In this document: piece by piece, positions 30,899-40,422 of the stretch
Numbering within the stretch: position 1 is the stretch's first letter
Layout: each line of letters starts with the position of its first letter
Assembly (NCBI GenBank): GCA_026005095.1
Contig: BPKK01000001.1
Location: 124,001-188,000, forward strand
Source of the DNA: Silanimonas sp.
GTDB taxonomy: Bacteria > Pseudomonadota > Gammaproteobacteria > Xanthomonadales > Xanthomonadaceae
Length of the DNA stretch: 64,000 nt
Direction: 5' to 3'
Notes under the pieces: generated by a model
Databases searched by the model: none
The model's input: the letters and a program-made list of their open reading frames with translations, nothing else
What the model was told of the DNA's origin: nothing
Position numbers and translations under genes: made by a program

Positions 30899-31444
30899 AT
30901 GAAGATGCTTCCCGCCCGCCTCCGGGGCCTTGGCCTCGTCGAGCTGCTGCTCGGCCTCGGCCTCGTCGCCCTGCTGCTGGCCCTCGCCCTGCCCGCCTTC
31001 CTCGGCGTGGTCGACCAGACCCGGGCAGAAACGGTGGCAAACCGCCTGCGGGGCGAGATGGCGCTTGCCCGCAGCGAGGCCGTGACCCAGCGGCAGTCGG
31101 TCATTCTCTGCCGTACCCGCGATTTCCAGCGCTGCATCTTCGATGGCCCTTGGTCGGCCGGCCTCATGACCTTCGTCGACCACAACGGCAACCGCAACCG
31201 CGAGCCTTCCGAACCGGTGCTGCGCGTACACCCGCCCGGCGATTTCCAGGGCCTGCTGGTGGTGGGCAGCCAAGGCCGGCCCGTGCTCGGCTTCCGCCCC
31301 GATGGCCGCGCCGCCGGCAGCAACACCACGCTCCGGTTCTGCTCGCGCGACGGCCAGCCGCGCCGCCACCTCGTCATCAACACCGGCGGCCGGGTCCGCG
31401 GCGAGATCGCCCCACCTACCGGGCGCAACTGCCTGCTCGGCTGA
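30899..31444 (+). CDS. GspH/FimT-type minor pseudopilin
   Basis: RLRGLGLVELLLGLGLVALLLALALPAFLGVVDQTRAETVANRLRGEMALARSEAVTQRQSV. Confidence 0.85.
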   Translation: MKMLPARLRGLGLVELLLGLGLVALLLALALPAFLGVVDQTRAETVANRLRGEMALARSEAVTQRQSVILCRTRDFQRCIFDGPWSAGLMTFVDHNGNRNREPSEPVLRVHPPGDFQGLLVVGSQGRPVLGFRPDGRAAGSNTTLRFCSRDGQPRRHLVINTGGRVRGEIAPPTGRNCLLG

Positions 31445-31511
31445 GAAGGCCGCGCCACGCGCCTGCCCGGGCTTGACGCCCGCGGCCCGGCGGAAGAGAA
31501 TACGCGCCCCC

Positions 31512-31588
31512 GCCCGAATAGCTCAGCCGGTTAGAGCACTTGACTGTTAATCAGGGGGTCGTTGGTTCGAGTCCAACTTCGGGCGCCA
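31512..31588 (+). tRNA. tRNA-Asn (anticodon GTT)
   Basis: 77-nt cloverleaf GCCCGAA...TTCGGGCGCCA; anticodon loop CTGTTAA. Confidence 0.96.
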
Positions 31589-31599
31589 CGTGTTCTTCT

Positions 31600-31631
31600 C
31601 AGGCCACCTTCGGGTGGCCTGAGCTTTTTTG
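31600..31631 (+). terminator. Rho-independent terminator after tRNA-Asn
   Basis: CAGGCCACC-TTCG-GGTGGCCTG followed by AGCTTTTTT. Confidence 0.85.
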
Positions 31632-31694
31632 CGGCCCACTAACGGCGAGGCCCCGCCAAGCGCGGGGCCTCGGGTGTCCCGGAGTGGGGGCGGG

Positions 31695-32108
31695 TCACCA
31701 GCACTGCGATGCCGTCACGCCCGCGCCCGAGAAGGTCTTGACCCCTGCCTCATTGAGCGTCAGCACCCCGCAAGGTTGCTGATTCTGCCCGCCGGCAGCC
31801 TGGGGCGTGGCACGCAGACGGAAACGGGTACGCGTCGTCGCCGGGTTGAAGTCGATGACGTAGTAGGCGGTTCCGTTCCGCGGCGACTGGGTGAACGGCA
31901 GGTTGCAGCCCAGGTAAGAATTGTTGGCGGCGAAGCAGCGCTCCATGAACTGGGCCAATTCCAGCAGGTCGGCCTGCGCTTGCCCCATCCGCCCTTTGCG
32001 CACCTGGGCCTGGTACGAGGGATAGGCAATGGCAGCCAGCACGCCGACCACGGCCACGACGATCATCAGCTCGATCAGCGTAAAGCCTCGGGGGTTTCGG
32101 GTTCGCAT
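31695..32108 (-). CDS. pilE: Type IV pilin PilE-like
   Basis: MRTRNPRGFTLIELMIVVAVVGVLAAIAYPSYQAQVRKGRMGQAQADLLELAQFMER. Confidence 0.93.
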   Translation of the reverse strand: MRTRNPRGFTLIELMIVVAVVGVLAAIAYPSYQAQVRKGRMGQAQADLLELAQFMERCFAANNSYLGCNLPFTQSPRNGTAYYVIDFNPATTRTRFRLRATPQAAGGQNQQPCGVLTLNEAGVKTFSGAGVTASQCW

Positions 32109-32171
32109 GTCGGAATTTCCTGAGGGGAACGGGGGAGGAGCCACGCGGCTCCTCCCGGAGAGGGATGGAGG

Positions 32172-35100
32172 CTAGCGGACCTGACGCCAGCTCTGGCGGC
32201 CGCAAACCTGCGGCTCGCCGCCGAAGTCCTGCGTGCCGATCGGGTTGCTGATCGAGCAGGTCAGCCCCTGGGTGCTACCGGTGGTTTGGTTCTCCACACA
32301 CTGGTCGTAGTTCGGGTTGTAGGTAGGTGCGGAAGGATCCGGGCTGCCGCAGGCACTGGCGATCAGTTCCGGATTGGCAATGGCGGGGCACTCAGGATCG
32401 ATGCCACGGCGGCAGGGACGCTGCGGCTGCACCACCGTGCTCCCCGTCACCGGGGCCCCACCGGCCTGTACCAGAAGCGCACCGCAGTTCACGGTGGGAC
32501 ACACCGGACTGCCTCCCGGGCGTTCCATGCGGTTGAGCACCGGGCCACCCGAGAACAGATCCAGGCGATAGCCCCAGCTCCGCAGGCCCGGCGCGCACTG
32601 CGAGTCGCCGGACGGTTCGGAGGTGGGAATGGTGATGGTCTCGCCGATGATCCGAGGATCGCCGATCATGCGCTCGCCCGAAGGCGCCGCGCTTCCCACG
32701 CGCAGATCCATGAACCAGCCGTTCTGGGTGGCGTAGTTCACACGGTTGTTGCTCAGCACACGCCCCAGGTTGGTGCCGGTGCCGAACTGGGAGAGGATCT
32801 GCTGCTGCTGCAGCGAGGCCCGGGTAAGACCGCTGACCGTGCCGCGATCCCACACGCCATACACCGTCTGCAACTGCTGGCCGGCACCGGTCACGGCGTC
32901 GCTGTCGGTCAGGTAGCGGCCGGTACCGAAGCTCACCATCACGCCGCCCGAAGGACCACCGGCGATGGCGATGCCGCCGGTGATCGGCTGCGGATCGCCA
33001 TTGATGTCGCGGGCCCGGAACAGCGGCTGGCCGCCGAAGGCCACGCCCCAAGAGGCCGGGTTGGTGGAGGAGAGGTCGAACTTCCAGAGGTTGCCCAGGA
33101 AATCGCCGCCATAGACCGTGTCCACCCGGCCATTGCCATTGACATCGGCGATGGCGATGCGGGTGAGGCCATTGGTGAAATCGCCGCCATCCTCCGCCGT
33201 GATCCGCCGCACCACCACGCCCGTGGTGAGATTGACGACGTAGAGCACCGGATTGGCGTTGACGCTGTTGAGACCGTTGGCGAAGACGGCGTACCAGTTG
33301 CCGTCCTCGGCATACATCACCTCGACGCGGCCCAGGCTGATGCCGAGGTCGTTGTCCGCGGTGGGCAGTTCCCACATCACCCGGCTGGCATTCACCGCCG
33401 CCGGGTTGGTGACGTCGATGGCAAACACCGAGCGGCCGCCACGCCCCATGCTGCCCAGCAGCACCGTCCCCCAGTTACCACCGATGACGGCATCGGTCAC
33501 GTTGATCTGACCATCGACGTAGTACCGATGCTGGTAGTTGCGGGCCAGAAGCAGCCCCATGTTGGACAGGGCACCGTTCGGCACATAGGCGAACAGCTCG
33601 GCACCGGTATCGGCATTGAAGGCGTGCAACATGCCGGCATTGGCGCCGACGAACACCGTATTGGTGAAGCTGCTGCGCTTGGTGTTGAGATAGGCCCGGT
33701 AGCTGTCGCCGAGCGGCGCGGGCAGCGCATCGAAAGCCGGGTAGAAGGTGCGCCGGGTCTCGACCTCGACATTCGAGTTGATGATGTCGCCCAGGCGGCC
33801 CGAGCGCTGGCGGAAACCGAGCGGCTGGGCAGGAGACTGCTCCTTCGACTGGTCACCGCGCAGATAGTTGAAGGCATCCGCCATGGTCGAACCCGACGTG
33901 AAGTTCGACAGGAACGACGGCAGGCTGACCCCGATCGTCGAGGCGATCGCCGCCTCCGTACCGCCGAAGTTCGCGGCCTGGAAGGGCACTACCTGGCGGA
34001 TGGCCGTGGGTCCGGGAACCCGCATCGCCAGGATGTTGCGGGAGGCGGCTGGAGGCAGCGTAGCGCCGGCATCCCACAGCATCGAGCCGATCGAGCCGTC
34101 GGCATTCAGCCGGAAGGCCTGCAGCGAGCCCACCCAGTCGCGGGCGTTGTTACGCACCACGAACCCGGGCTGGTAGATGGCCGAATCCGTGCCTACGCGG
34201 GCCCCGGACACCGGTGGCGTGCCTACGGGCTGGGTGGAATCGAGCACGGCGTTCACCACTTCCACCATCGCCTCGGACACCGCCTGCGGGTTCTTGGCAT
34301 TGATGTACTTGCCGCGCCCGATCAGGGTGGCCTGCCAGAGCTCATCCACCGCTTCGACACAGTTATCGCAGGCGGGCGCCCATGCCGGCGGATTGGCATA
34401 CGGATTGGCCGTCGCTGTGGCATTCGCGCCATAGATGGCGCCGAGCGCGCCCAGCGTGACCCCGTAGAAGTTCATGTGGGGATCGGTCCGGCAATCCAGC
34501 CGCGGGTCCGGGTTGGGCGCCGAACAGGCCGCCGGCACCCGCACCTGCCCGAGCCCGAGGTCGGTGCGCAGGGGGTTCAGGTAGTAGTTGGCGACGATAT
34601 CGCCCTTCTTGTTGGGGTGGGCATCGGCGAAGGGCGGCCCCATGCCGCCATCGAGATTGCCCACGGTGGGGCCACCGCCGTTGGAATAGCCGTCGGTGAA
34701 CAGCATGCCCGCATTCATCTGGCAGGCCAGCTGCACCGGCGCGCCCGCTCCGGTGCGCCGGAACTGCTCGCCCATGTGCTGGATGGCGAAGCGGTTGGGG
34801 GTGCCGCCATTGGCCGGCAGGGCCGTGATCAGGTTGTAGAAGGCATTGCGCTCCGCCTGGATGCCCATGTCGTACATGGTGACGGCAACGCGGTTGTTGA
34901 TCCTAAAGTAGCCGACCCGCATGAAGTCGACGTCCACGAAGGCGCGGGTCATGGCCGCGACCATGGCGAGATTGCGGTCGCGGTAGTACTGGAACCAGTT
35001 GGCGAAGTTCTGCATCGTGGCGCTGTACGCCGCCGGCGTCATGTTGTCCGGCTTGATCTCGTAGCGGTACAGCGTGACGCCGGGGGGGCCGCCCGGGGCA

Positions 35101-35930
35101 TTGGTCACCGCCAGCGGCGTGGCCGTATAGCCCGGGAAGGTCGGGGAGCTGAGGTAGAAGGTAGCCGGGTAGTAGCGGAAGCCTGCCGTGCAGTTCGCTG
35201 TTGCCGTGGTTTCGGTGTTCACCCTCCACCAGCCGGTGGTGCCGATCTGCGTGCCGCCAAAATTGCAGTTGTTGCCGGTATTGCGCGAATACACCGTGCC
35301 GGCGGGAATCCGCATCCCCACGCGCACATTGAAACGCCAGTTGTTCCCGTCCTGCTGGATATCCTGGGTGAGGTTGAAGGTGGGGTTGGTGGCGCTGGTG
35401 GCTGCCCGCGGGTTGGCCACCACGGCGGTCGCCGTGGCCTGGGGCCACTCGCTGCGGTCGGCCCGCGCCCAGGGCCCGTAGGTCACGAAGGGATTGAAGT
35501 AGGCTGGGTTCCACTCGTGCGAGCGGGCAAAGCCGAAATAGGGAATGGGGGGAATGGCATTCCGCTTCGTGCTGCGCCCGTTGAAAGGGAACAACTCGAG
35601 ATAGTTCGTCAGGCCGTTGCCATTCCCAGTCTCATCACTGCGATAGATGCGTGGACGCCCGTCCGCCCCGGTCTGTGTGGGATGAAAGAACGATGCCGTT
35701 GCCCCGTTCCAGGTTGCACGCCCGTCGATGGTGGGGAACAGGGTCTCCCAGGCCATCGAGCCGGAATCGTCCACCGCCATGATGAAGGCGGGCTTGATCC
35801 GGTTGGTGACGTAGAGCGGTTCCTGGGAAATCGGCAGCGCGGCGGCCTGGGCCCGCAACGGAGAGGACAGGCCGGCCGAAAGGGTCAGGGCCGCGACAAG
35901 GGCGACGGGAGTGAGGCGGGAAGTGCTCAT
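32172..35930 (-). CDS. pilY1: Type IV pilus tip/biogenesis protein PilY1
   Basis: 1252 aa; signal peptide, vWA-like FIMAVDDSGSMAWE, C-terminal propeller with IADVNGNGRVDTVYGGDFLGNLWKFDLS. Confidence 0.93.
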   Translation of the reverse strand: MSTSRLTPVALVAALTLSAGLSSPLRAQAAALPISQEPLYVTNRIKPAFIMAVDDSGSMAWETLFPTIDGRATWNGATASFFHPTQTGADGRPRIYRSDETGNGNGLTNYLELFPFNGRSTKRNAIPPIPYFGFARSHEWNPAYFNPFVTYGPWARADRSEWPQATATAVVANPRAATSATNPTFNLTQDIQQDGNNWRFNVRVGMRIPAGTVYSRNTGNNCNFGGTQIGTTGWWRVNTETTATANCTAGFRYYPATFYLSSPTFPGYTATPLAVTNAPGGPPGVTLYRYEIKPDNMTPAAYSATMQNFANWFQYYRDRNLAMVAAMTRAFVDVDFMRVGYFRINNRVAVTMYDMGIQAERNAFYNLITALPANGGTPNRFAIQHMGEQFRRTGAGAPVQLACQMNAGMLFTDGYSNGGGPTVGNLDGGMGPPFADAHPNKKGDIVANYYLNPLRTDLGLGQVRVPAACSAPNPDPRLDCRTDPHMNFYGVTLGALGAIYGANATATANPYANPPAWAPACDNCVEAVDELWQATLIGRGKYINAKNPQAVSEAMVEVVNAVLDSTQPVGTPPVSGARVGTDSAIYQPGFVVRNNARDWVGSLQAFRLNADGSIGSMLWDAGATLPPAASRNILAMRVPGPTAIRQVVPFQAANFGGTEAAIASTIGVSLPSFLSNFTSGSTMADAFNYLRGDQSKEQSPAQPLGFRQRSGRLGDIINSNVEVETRRTFYPAFDALPAPLGDSYRAYLNTKRSSFTNTVFVGANAGMLHAFNADTGAELFAYVPNGALSNMGLLLARNYQHRYYVDGQINVTDAVIGGNWGTVLLGSMGRGGRSVFAIDVTNPAAVNASRVMWELPTADNDLGISLGRVEVMYAEDGNWYAVFANGLNSVNANPVLYVVNLTTGVVVRRITAEDGGDFTNGLTRIAIADVNGNGRVDTVYGGDFLGNLWKFDLSSTNPASWGVAFGGQPLFRARDINGDPQPITGGIAIAGGPSGGVMVSFGTGRYLTDSDAVTGAGQQLQTVYGVWDRGTVSGLTRASLQQQQILSQFGTGTNLGRVLSNNRVNYATQNGWFMDLRVGSAAPSGERMIGDPRIIGETITIPTSEPSGDSQCAPGLRSWGYRLDLFSGGPVLNRMERPGGSPVCPTVNCGALLVQAGGAPVTGSTVVQPQRPCRRGIDPECPAIANPELIASACGSPDPSAPTYNPNYDQCVENQTTGSTQGLTCSISNPIGTQDFGGEPQVCGRQSWRQVR

Positions 35931-36445
35931 GGCGTCCTCGCTTGCGGGGGTACGACGTAGACGGTTTCGATCACGACCACGGCCGAGGGGTCATCGCCCG
36001 CATCGCGATCGGCGGCGGCGGCAATCAACTGGTAATCCATCTCACCGGGAGCAGGAATACCGCCTTCGCCCGTGGGATCGAGAGGGCGGGCGCCAGGGCA
36101 GGCCCCGCCATAGATCTTGCGCACCTGGGAAGGCGGTAGGCTGCCCGGGGTGATGGTCTGGGCCCAGTTGGTGGCATCGGCGAGGCAGTACACCTCGTTG
36201 CGCAGCGCCGCGGTATCGAAGGAGCGCTGCAACTCGAACTCGCCACGCCGCAGCTCGCCCTCGGCGCGTTGGAAGGCCAGGGCGAAATCGTTGAAGTTGG
36301 TGGCCATGCGCTGCTGCAGGCTGGAGACCTGCATCGAGGAGACCCCGATGAGGGTGAGCAGCAAGAGCATGATCATGGCGACATAGAGGGCGGCGCCGCG
36401 CTGGCGGCGAACCGACCGGAAGGCGGGAGTCTGCAGGTGTGGCAT
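35927..36445 (-). CDS. pilX: Minor pilin assembly protein PilX
   Basis: RQRGAALYVAMIMLLLLTLIGVSSMQVSSLQQRMATNFNDFALAFQRAEGELRRGE. Confidence 0.9.
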   Translation of the reverse strand: MPHLQTPAFRSVRRQRGAALYVAMIMLLLLTLIGVSSMQVSSLQQRMATNFNDFALAFQRAEGELRRGEFELQRSFDTAALRNEVYCLADATNWAQTITPGSLPPSQVRKIYGGACPGARPLDPTGEGGIPAPGEMDYQLIAAAADRDAGDDPSAVVVIETVYVVPPQARTP

Positions 36446-36446
36446 G

Positions 36447-37664
36447 TCAGTTACCGAACAGGCGATTGCGAAGCGCGATGGTGGTCTCGTAGGGACGACG
36501 CAGGATCGCTTCGTTGGGATTGGTGGTGATGGTGAGGCCGTTGACGACCACTGGGCCGCTCACCGCAGCACGATCCGGCGTACCGGCCCGTTCCGGGCTG
36601 CGCAGCACCAAGCCCAGCTCGACACTGGCCACCGCGCGCCAGCGGTTGGCGATGTCGTTGTAGGCCGTGAGGCCTGCCGCGACCTGATCGGCGCGGACAT
36701 AGTTCTCGACCGCGCCATTGCCATCGGCATCGAGACCGTAGAACACCTGCATGGTGTCCACGCCCTCCACCAGCTCCTCGCTCACCCCCCAAGCGCCATT
36801 GCTGAAACGGGCCCGGAACAGCGAGGGCATGCCATCCACACCGCGCAGACCGACGTAGTAGACGAAAGAATCGGCACGGAACACTTGGGTGGTGTTGGCG
36901 GTGAAGTCCGAGACCGGCGGCCCGCTCCCCCCCTGCGAGGTGTTGAAGCCATTGGCGAGATTGCTGCCGCCGGTGGTCACCGGGAACGCAGTGCCGGACA
37001 CCGGCCCACGGGCCTGGAAGACCGCCGCGCGGTCACAAGACGCCATACCGTAGTACTGGCCGGCCTGGATCAGGGGCACGCCCGCCGGCGCGACCGAGAC
37101 CACGCCCGGCTGGCTGATGGCGGGACGGATGTCGGCGATCACCGGCGCGCCATCGCCACTGAAGATCCGCAGCACCAGGATGTCCGAACCGGGACGCGGG
37201 GCGGGATTGAGTCCGTTGGCGCCAGTGAGCGAAGGATCGAGGGCGGGCGTCCAGCCTCCAGTGGGAGCGGAGACATTGAGGGTATTGCCCCGCCCCGTAT
37301 TCACCGCCTCGAAGCCCTGGATCGGGATGTCGAAGCGCAGCGGAAAGGGAGCAGCCGAATACAGGCCGACATCACGGTTGGCGTTGGTGAGGAAGAAGCT
37401 GTCGAGGAAGGCATTGGGATGGCGGGCATTGCGCGCGCGGTCATTCGAACAGCCCATGAAGCCGGCCATGCGGATGTCACGCTGCAAGAAATCGACGGCG
37501 AAGCGGCTGCCTTCCTGCACCCGGGCAAGCCCGGTGGTGCTCTGATAGGCGAGCCGCGAGGCGCTGAAGACCTGCACCAGGCCAAGCAGCAGGAAGGCAG
37601 AGAGGGCGACCGCGATCATCAGCTCGACGAGCGACACGCCCGACTGTCGGAAGGCAGGATGCAT
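36447..37664 (-). CDS. pilW: Minor pilin PilW
   Basis: RQSGVSLVELMIAVALSAFLLLGLVQVFSASRLAYQSTTGLARVQEGSRFAVDFLQRDIRMAGFMGC. Confidence 0.92.
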   Translation of the reverse strand: MHPAFRQSGVSLVELMIAVALSAFLLLGLVQVFSASRLAYQSTTGLARVQEGSRFAVDFLQRDIRMAGFMGCSNDRARNARHPNAFLDSFFLTNANRDVGLYSAAPFPLRFDIPIQGFEAVNTGRGNTLNVSAPTGGWTPALDPSLTGANGLNPAPRPGSDILVLRIFSGDGAPVIADIRPAISQPGVVSVAPAGVPLIQAGQYYGMASCDRAAVFQARGPVSGTAFPVTTGGSNLANGFNTSQGGSGPPVSDFTANTTQVFRADSFVYYVGLRGVDGMPSLFRARFSNGAWGVSEELVEGVDTMQVFYGLDADGNGAVENYVRADQVAAGLTAYNDIANRWRAVASVELGLVLRSPERAGTPDRAAVSGPVVVNGLTITTNPNEAILRRPYETTIALRNRLFGN

Positions 37665-37675
37665 TCGGAGATCCT

Positions 37676-38239
37676 CTAAAGTCCGCTACGCGCAACGACG
37701 ACGTTCACGGTGCCCGGGCAGCCCGCAGTGAACAGAGGTGGGAATTCCGGCGTGCCGCTCAGGGGCGTGGCCCGGGGATCGCACCACTCCAGACGCACCT
37801 CCACCTGCGCCGGAGTGGCGACACCGCCGCCCACGGGGACTACGGCGCCGGTCACCGTCACTCTCCCCCGGGCTTCCGGGATGGCACGCCGCACCGCACA
37901 CACCCATTCGTTGCGGTCGGCCGCCCAGCGCTGAGCCGGCACTGGCGCGCCGGGCGCACAGAGGCCCCCCACCCCGTCGCCGAAGAAGGCGTCCTCGCGG
38001 ATCAGGCCGTACAGACTGGCCTGGCGGCGATTGGCACGCACCATATCCATCATCTGATAGACCAGCATGGTGGCCTGCGAACGCTCGTTGGTGGCCTGCG
38101 CAGCCCGCAGCGAGGTGGACTGCAGCAAGGCCATGCCGAGCAGGCCTACGCTGAGGATCACGACCGCCACCATAATCTCCAGCAGCGAAAACCCGTGCTG
38201 GCGGCGGCCACCCGGCATGGACGGACGCATCCGGTTCAT
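37676..38239 (-). CDS. pilV: Minor pilin PilV
   Basis: RRQHGFSLLEIMVAVVILSVGLLGMALLQSTSLRAAQATNERSQATMLVYQMMDMVRANR. Confidence 0.9.
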   Translation of the reverse strand: MNRMRPSMPGGRRQHGFSLLEIMVAVVILSVGLLGMALLQSTSLRAAQATNERSQATMLVYQMMDMVRANRRQASLYGLIREDAFFGDGVGGLCAPGAPVPAQRWAADRNEWVCAVRRAIPEARGRVTVTGAVVPVGGGVATPAQVEVRLEWCDPRATPLSGTPEFPPLFTAGCPGTVNVVVARSGL

Positions 38240-38763
38240 GCGCAGTTCCCCTTGGTGATGCGGACCATGCCGCCGCCAAGCACTTCGATGGTGCGGCGGA
38301 ACGGCTTGCCGCTGGTGCAGCCCTCCGGCTGCAGTTGGATGGCAGTGGCGCCGGAAGCCACGGTGCCGCGCGGCGAGAAGCGGATTGGCGTGCTGCCCGG
38401 AGCCACCTGCTTGTTCAATGCGCTCTGGCGGCGCAGAACGGGTTCGGTGGGATCCTCGCGGGTGCCGTTGGCGTTCTGGTCGGCCCAGACGATCCAGCCA
38501 TCGGCCCAGGTACCGCCACAGGTGCTGCCATCCACGCTCGGGCACATCACCGCGCCCGCATTGTTGCGCATGGCCTCGGAACGGGCGAAGGCCACCGAGG
38601 CCATGAACTCGTTACTGGTGGTGGCCACGCGGTTCGACTGCAGGGAGCTCTGGAAACTGGGAACGGCGATCGCACTCAGGATGGCGACAATCGCCACCAC
38701 GATCATCAGTTCCAGCAGGGTCAGGCCGCGGGCGCGGCGGTAGGCGACGGGGGACATGGGCAT
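38236..38763 (-). CDS. fimU: Minor pilin FimU/FimT (GspH type)
   Basis: RARGLTLLELMIVVAIVAILSAIAVPSFQSSLQSNRVATTSNEFMASVAFARSEAMRNNAGAVMCPS. Confidence 0.9.
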   Translation of the reverse strand: MPMSPVAYRRARGLTLLELMIVVAIVAILSAIAVPSFQSSLQSNRVATTSNEFMASVAFARSEAMRNNAGAVMCPSVDGSTCGGTWADGWIVWADQNANGTREDPTEPVLRRQSALNKQVAPGSTPIRFSPRGTVASGATAIQLQPEGCTSGKPFRRTIEVLGGGMVRITKGNCA

Positions 38764-38868
38764 CCTCACGGTTGCATGAGGGCACGCTAGCAAGCCCGCC
38801 GCCCGGATGTCCCGCCCGCGCCGACGACCGGCAGCCCCCGGGGGACGAGCGTTGCCGCAGTACGCTCC

Positions 38869-40290
38869 TCAGGCCACCACCCGGTAGCAGGGCTTGTACT
38901 CGCCGGACATCTTCATCCGCCGCTGCTCGACGAAAGCCCGCAGGAGTTCGTCGAGGCTCTGCATGATGGCCTTGTCGCCGTGGATCTCGAAGGGGCCGTG
39001 CTCCTCGATGCGGCGCATGCCGGGCTCCTTCACATTGCCGGCCACGATGCCGGAGAAGGCGCGGCGCAGGTCGGCAGCCAGTTCGTGCACGGGGCGGCCG
39101 AAGTGCAGGTCGAGGGCCGCCATGGCCGCATGGTCGGGCTCGAAAGGCTGCTGGAAGGCGAAGGGGATCTTCAGCGACCAGTTGAAGAAGAAGGCGTCGC
39201 GCTGGGCGATGCGGTGCTCACGCACCTGCTTCATGCCTTCCTTCATCGCCCTGGCCACGGCCACCGGGTCCTCGACGATGATCTGGTAGCGCTTTGCCGC
39301 CTCGTCACCGAGGGTGAGGCGGATGAAGCGGTCGATCTGCTCGAAGTAGACGGCCGAAGCCTTCGGCCCGGTGAACACCAGCGGAAACGGAATGCCAGCG
39401 TTGTCCGGGTGCAGCAGGATGCCGAGCAGGTAGAGGATCTCCTCTGCCGTACCCACCCCGCCCGGGAAGACGATGATGCCGTGGCCGAGCCGGACGAAGC
39501 CCTCGAGGCGCTTCTCGATGTCCGGCATGATGACCAGCTGGTTGACGATCGGGTTCGGCGACTCGGCGGCGATGATGCCGGGCTCGGTCATGCCGATGTA
39601 GCGCGGGCTGCGGTGGCGCTGCTTGGCATGGGCAATGGTGGCGCCCTTCATCGGGCCCTTCATGGCGCCCGGGCCGCAACCGGTGCAGATATCGAGCCCG
39701 CGCAGGCCAAGCTCATAGCCGACCTTCTTCGTGTAGAGGTACTCCTCTCGGCCAATCGAGTGGCCGCCCCAGCAGACCACGAGGTTCGGGTCCTGGTGTG
39801 GGCGCATGGCGCGGGCATTGCGAAGGATCTCGAACACCACACTGGTGAGACCCTCGGAAGTATTCAAGTCGAACTGGCCGCTCTGTACCTCGATGGCGGT
39901 ATAGGCGATGTCGCGCACCACGGCGAACAGCAGATCGGCCACGCCGCGGATCAGTTCCCCGTCGACGAAGGCGATGGCCGGCGCGTTCTTCAGCTCGAGG
40001 CGGATACCGCGGTCCATCTGCTGCACTTCGATCTCGAAGTCCGGATAGCGGGCCGAAGCGGCGCGAGGGTCGTCGGAATCCGAACCCACGGTCAGCACCG
40101 CCAGCGCGCAGCGGCGCAGGGTCTCGCGCAGGCTGCCCTGGGTGGCATCGGTGAGCCGGGCGATCTCGGCGCGGGAGAGGATGTCGAGCCCGCCGCGCGG
40201 GCTGATGCGGGCGTTGACGGTGGGCAGGGGGGCGAAGGCGGTATCGGAGGGAGCAGCAGCGTGCATGGCGGGATGGCGCTCGTCGTTCAT
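38869..40290 (-). CDS. ppnN: LOG-family nucleotide 5'-monophosphate nucleosidase PpnN (YgdH)
   Basis: CTGCGPGAMKGPMKGATIAHAKQR...GHGIIVFPGGVGTAEEILYLLGILLHPDN...KMSGEYKPCYRVV. Confidence 0.92.
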   Translation of the reverse strand: MNDERHPAMHAAAPSDTAFAPLPTVNARISPRGGLDILSRAEIARLTDATQGSLRETLRRCALAVLTVGSDSDDPRAASARYPDFEIEVQQMDRGIRLELKNAPAIAFVDGELIRGVADLLFAVVRDIAYTAIEVQSGQFDLNTSEGLTSVVFEILRNARAMRPHQDPNLVVCWGGHSIGREEYLYTKKVGYELGLRGLDICTGCGPGAMKGPMKGATIAHAKQRHRSPRYIGMTEPGIIAAESPNPIVNQLVIMPDIEKRLEGFVRLGHGIIVFPGGVGTAEEILYLLGILLHPDNAGIPFPLVFTGPKASAVYFEQIDRFIRLTLGDEAAKRYQIIVEDPVAVARAMKEGMKQVREHRIAQRDAFFFNWSLKIPFAFQQPFEPDHAAMAALDLHFGRPVHELAADLRRAFSGIVAGNVKEPGMRRIEEHGPFEIHGDKAIMQSLDELLRAFVEQRRMKMSGEYKPCYRVVA

Positions 40291-40365
40291 TCGTTTTCAG
40301 GGCCCGAGACTCTAGCACCCGGGCCGATGGCGGCGCGTCGCTGGGTGGGCGTCAGGCGAAGGGCG

Positions 40366-40398
40366 AAAAAAAGAACGGCCGGGTTGCCCCGGCCGTTC
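40366..40398 (-). terminator. Rho-independent terminator of Oar-like receptor gene
   Basis: Minus strand GAACGGCCGGGGCAACCCGGCCGTTCTTTTTTT. Confidence 0.88.
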
Positions 40399-40422
40399 CT
40401 CGTGACGCGATACCGCGATGGA

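Noticed and set aside
31512-31588. tRNA-Asn as integration site of a mobile island
   Set aside because: No duplicated tRNA 3' end, integrase or mobility gene found in the window
32286-35960. 1224-aa plus-strand ORF antisense to pilY1
   Set aside because: Same antisense artefact; PilY1 motifs are clear on the minus strand
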